Shown piece by piece: positions 8,106 to 9,042 of a DNA stretch of 9,042 bases. A program made the translations under genes and the position numbers. The notes beneath the pieces are model-generated. The model saw nothing but the letters and a program-made list of their open reading frames with translations, was not told where the DNA came from and did not search any database. Origin of the DNA: Egerieenecus merdigallinarum (lineage in GTDB: Bacteria > Bacillota > Clostridia > Christensenellales > Aristaeellaceae); NCBI GenBank assembly GCA_018711985.1, contig DVHS01000186.1, positions 1 through 9,042 of the forward strand, read 5' to 3'. How positions within the stretch are numbered: the first letter of the stretch is position 1; every line of letters starts with the position of its first letter.

Positions 8106-8124
8106 CACAAATATAGAATATAAT
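8096..8124 (+). promoter_or_regulatory. Promoter of the Crp/Fnr-family regulator gene
   Basis: TTGCCA (8096-8101) and a perfect TATAAT (8119-8124) are separated by 17 bases. The start should be near 8131, giving a leader of about 34 bases that includes AAGGAGG at 8146-8152. The -35 lies inside the TCTGT-N4-ACAGA palindrome, which suggests autoregulation. Confidence 0.75.
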
Positions 8125-8164
8125 ACACATAATAGGGCATCCTGCAAGGAGGCGAACACAAAAT

Positions 8165-8782
8165 ATGGTGGGTGGGACAGATGCGCAAAACCTGCTGCCG
8201 CCTGCGCTGGCAGGCTATGGACGTTCCGTTGCATGCGGTAAGGGAGAGCGGATTTTTGCCAAGCACGGCGGAGAAGATACCATGGCGCTGGTGCAGGAAG
8301 GGCTGGTGTATCTTTGCGCGGAAAATGAGCGGTATGCCCGGGGCATCCTGGCGTTTTTTCGTCCGGGAGACTGGATGGATACGTCCATGCTCTTGTCCCT
8401 GCGCCATGGTGTGTGTTACTTTACAACAAAGTATGCAGGGCGGCTGACCGTTTTTTCCAGAAAAGACCTTCTCCGGGCGGCTGCGGTTCAGCCACAGGCC
8501 ATGGATATCTGGAATGGTGCGCTGGATGGGCTGGCCCAGGCGTGGCTCAGGCATAGCTACATGCTTCAGCAGCGCACGCCCCGGCAACGGCTGCTGGCCT
8601 TTTTCCGCTGGGAGGCAGAACGCCAGGGCGGAGAAAAGGACATCCGTCTGCCTTTGCCGCAAACGGATCTGGCAGATTATCTGGGGGTGGATCGAGCGGC
8701 CATGGCCCGGGAGCTGACAAGGATGAAGCAGGAGGGACTCCTTTCCGGCGCCCGCCGAACATGGACGCTGCTGGAGACGTGA
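8165..8782 (+). CDS. Crp/Fnr-family transcriptional regulator
   Basis: A 205-residue regulator, slightly short for the family (usually about 220). Residues about 20-105 form a cyclic-nucleotide-type beta-roll (KGERIF..., FRPGDW...). A dimer helix follows (about 106-135). Residues 138-203 are a Crp-type winged helix, with LPLPQTDLADYLGVDRAAMARELTRMK holding the helix-turn-helix in pieces at about 162-188. The cAMP-contacting Glu and Arg of Crp are not conserved: the segment after PGDW reads MDTSMLL instead of IGELGLF. The N-terminal cysteine cluster of Fnr is also absent, with only Cys24, Cys51 and Cys84 present. The signal is therefore unknown. AAGGAGG (8146-8152) lies 12 bases before the ATG, a little long. 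It is divergent from nrdDG and upstream of a Met/Cys-rich micropeptide gene, so control of anaerobic or redox functions is a reasonable inference. Confidence 0.88.
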   Translation: MVGGTDAQNLLPPALAGYGRSVACGKGERIFAKHGGEDTMALVQEGLVYLCAENERYARGILAFFRPGDWMDTSMLLSLRHGVCYFTTKYAGRLTVFSRKDLLRAAAVQPQAMDIWNGALDGLAQAWLRHSYMLQQRTPRQRLLAFFRWEAERQGGEKDIRLPLPQTDLADYLGVDRAAMARELTRMKQEGLLSGARRTWTLLET

Positions 8783-8794
8783 ATGTCCTTTGTG

Positions 8795-8816
8795 ATTGTT
8801 CGGACAATGTTTTTTT
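8795..8816 (+). terminator. ATTGT-N4-ACAAT palindrome plus T-run: weak terminator and/or operator
   Basis: ATTGT (8795-8799) and ACAAT (8804-8808) pair as a perfect 5-bp stem with a TCGG loop, followed at once by G and seven T (8810-8816). It lies 12 bases after the regulator stop codon, so it could be a weak intrinsic terminator. The same 14 bases have the arm and gap geometry of the 8092-8105 palindrome and share its TGT-N4-ACA core. The centre is about 63 bp upstream of the predicted start of the next promoter, close to the class I activator position. It may serve both roles. Confidence 0.45.
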
Positions 8817-8825
8817 ACAAAAACA
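8808..8825. repeat. Inverted repeat TGTTTTT-N4-AAAAACA
   Basis: A perfect 7-bp inverted repeat with a four-base centre (TTAC) abuts the previous palindrome, shares one base with it, and ends 3 bases before the TTGACA of the next promoter. It could be an operator, an A/T-rich promoter-strengthening (UP-like) tract, or part of the regulator's terminator. The function is unknown. Confidence 0.4.
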
Positions 8826-8828
8826 GGG

Positions 8829-8858
8829 TTGACAGACGCCTGGAAAAACTGCTATACT
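8829..8858 (+). promoter_or_regulatory. Strong promoter of the Met/Cys-rich micropeptide gene
   Basis: A perfect -35 TTGACA (8829-8834) and TATACT (8853-8858) with a TGC extension (8850-8852) are 18 bases apart. The start should be near 8865, about 28 bases before the small frame at 8893. This is one of the strongest promoters in the window, though the only coding content visible after it before the window ends is a 33-codon frame. Confidence 0.8.
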
Positions 8859-8892
8859 CACTCCAACGTCCAGAGGAAAGGAGCGGCTTGGC

Positions 8893-8994
8893 ATGACGTA
8901 CGCAGCATGGAACAAAATGAACGCCATGATGATGTGCGAGGGTATGTGCATGTGCATGTACTCTGCTTTGTCATGCGTTCGCCGCCATGTATAG
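8893..8994 (+). CDS. Met/Cys-rich 33-residue micropeptide or leader peptide
   Basis: I do not recognise this gene. The frame runs ATG to TAG and has AGGAG at 8879-8883, 9 bases before the start. The peptide contains 8 methionines and 4 cysteines in 33 residues, concentrated in the segment MMMCEGMCMCM (residues 12-22), with a further Cys28 and a basic end (RRHV). The cysteines follow a C-x3-C-x-C-x6-C pattern. The hexamer ATGTGC occurs three times (8932, 8944, 8950). It has its own strong promoter and is followed 18 bases later by a perfect hairpin, so the transcript is a compact unit of about 180 bases. Two readings fit. It may be a small soft-metal (copper, silver) or redox peptide, or a leader peptide whose Met/Cys codons sense supply before an attenuator. 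Too short for homology by eye; a non-coding RNA with a chance frame remains possible. Confidence 0.55.
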   Translation: MTYAAWNKMNAMMMCEGMCMCMYSALSCVRRHV

Positions 8995-9012
8995 TTTTCG
9001 GTAAATGGTGCA

Positions 9013-9042
9013 AGGAGGGCGTCCGCATAGGGACGCCCTCCT
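9013..9042 (+). terminator. Perfect 12-bp hairpin, probable rho-independent terminator or attenuator
   Basis: The arms AGGAGGGCGTCC (9013-9024) and GGACGCCCTCCT (9031-9042) are perfectly complementary, with a six-base loop GCATAG. The GC-rich stem ends exactly at the window edge, so the expected run of T would be just outside. It lies 18 bases after the micropeptide stop. I see no strong competing antiterminator stem upstream; the best is a six-base GCGTTC at 8975-8980 with one G-U pair. Confidence 0.75.

Noticed and set aside
5874..8123. Very long (749-codon) open frame on the plus strand opposite nrdD
   Set aside because: It is the exact antisense of a strongly conserved nrdD and has no recognisable motif. 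Long antisense frames are expected from codon bias in GC-rich genes.
8106..8135. A/T-rich ATATAGAATATAATACAC stretch as an NrdR box
   Set aside because: Only one half resembles the ACAC-w-ATAT pattern and the spacing does not fit. The stretch is better explained as the -10 region of the regulator promoter.
8025..8234. N-terminal extension of nrdD by 70 residues
   Set aside because: The extension crosses two promoters and the divergent regulator start and has no NrdD similarity. The ATG at 8024 has a proper ribosome binding site and begins at the ATP-cone.
8547..8957. 136-codon minus-strand frame covering the micropeptide and the regulator 3' end
   Set aside because: It is antisense to the regulator and crosses a strong plus-strand promoter, and it has no ribosome binding site or family motif that I can see.
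8907..9042. Second plus-strand frame (starting MEQNERHDD) that stays open to the window end
   Set aside because: It has no ribosome binding site and reads through the perfect 9013-9042 hairpin. The frame at 8893 has AGGAG and a stop before the hairpin.

Overview
The window reads as chromosomal DNA from a strictly anaerobic, fairly GC-rich member of the Firmicutes, most likely a gut-type Clostridia (Oscillospirales- or Christensenellales-like). The reasons are strong AGGAGG-type ribosome binding sites, sigma-A type promoters, an oxygen-sensitive class III ribonucleotide reductase, and a GH127 arabinofuranosidase of the kind common in intestinal plant-fibre degraders. The taxonomic guess is inference; no rRNA or other marker is present. 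I see no tRNA, rRNA, CRISPR array, insertion sequence or prophage gene.

Left part (1-2704, + strand): an extended -10 promoter drives a two-gene unit. It encodes a cytoplasmic GH127 beta-L-arabinofuranosidase with a complete cysteine/zinc active site and, overlapping its 3' end, a small alpha/beta-hydrolase esterase. Together they look like an intracellular step in trimming esterified plant oligosaccharides.

Middle (2708-5182, - strand): the esterase gene converges, with 3 bases between stop codons, on a large exported protein. This protein fuses Ig/FlgD-like domains, an SH3-like domain, an L,D-transpeptidase (YkuD) domain and a CapA (poly-gamma-glutamate type) metallophosphatase-fold domain. 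It has its own near-consensus promoter and a TTG start.

Middle-right (5287-8024, - strand): nrdG and nrdD, the activase and catalytic subunit of the anaerobic ribonucleotide reductase, form an operon in the order nrdD-nrdG with a 17-base gap.

Right part (8025-9042): a Crp/Fnr-family regulator is divergent from nrdDG across a 140-base intergenic region. That region carries a 14-bp imperfect palindrome with Crp/Fnr half-site spacing (TCTGT-N4-ACAGA), overlapping the -35 of the regulator promoter. Downstream of the regulator a second palindrome of the same geometry (ATTGT-N4-ACAAT) lies about 63 bp before the start of another strong promoter. That promoter drives a tiny 33-codon frame rich in methionine and cysteine (8 Met, 4 Cys), followed by a perfect 12-bp hairpin that ends exactly at the window edge. 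This compact regulator, palindromes and Met/Cys-rich micropeptide arrangement is the least explained part of the window and the best candidate for something undescribed. It may be a metal- or redox-linked micropeptide, or a leader peptide with an attenuator.
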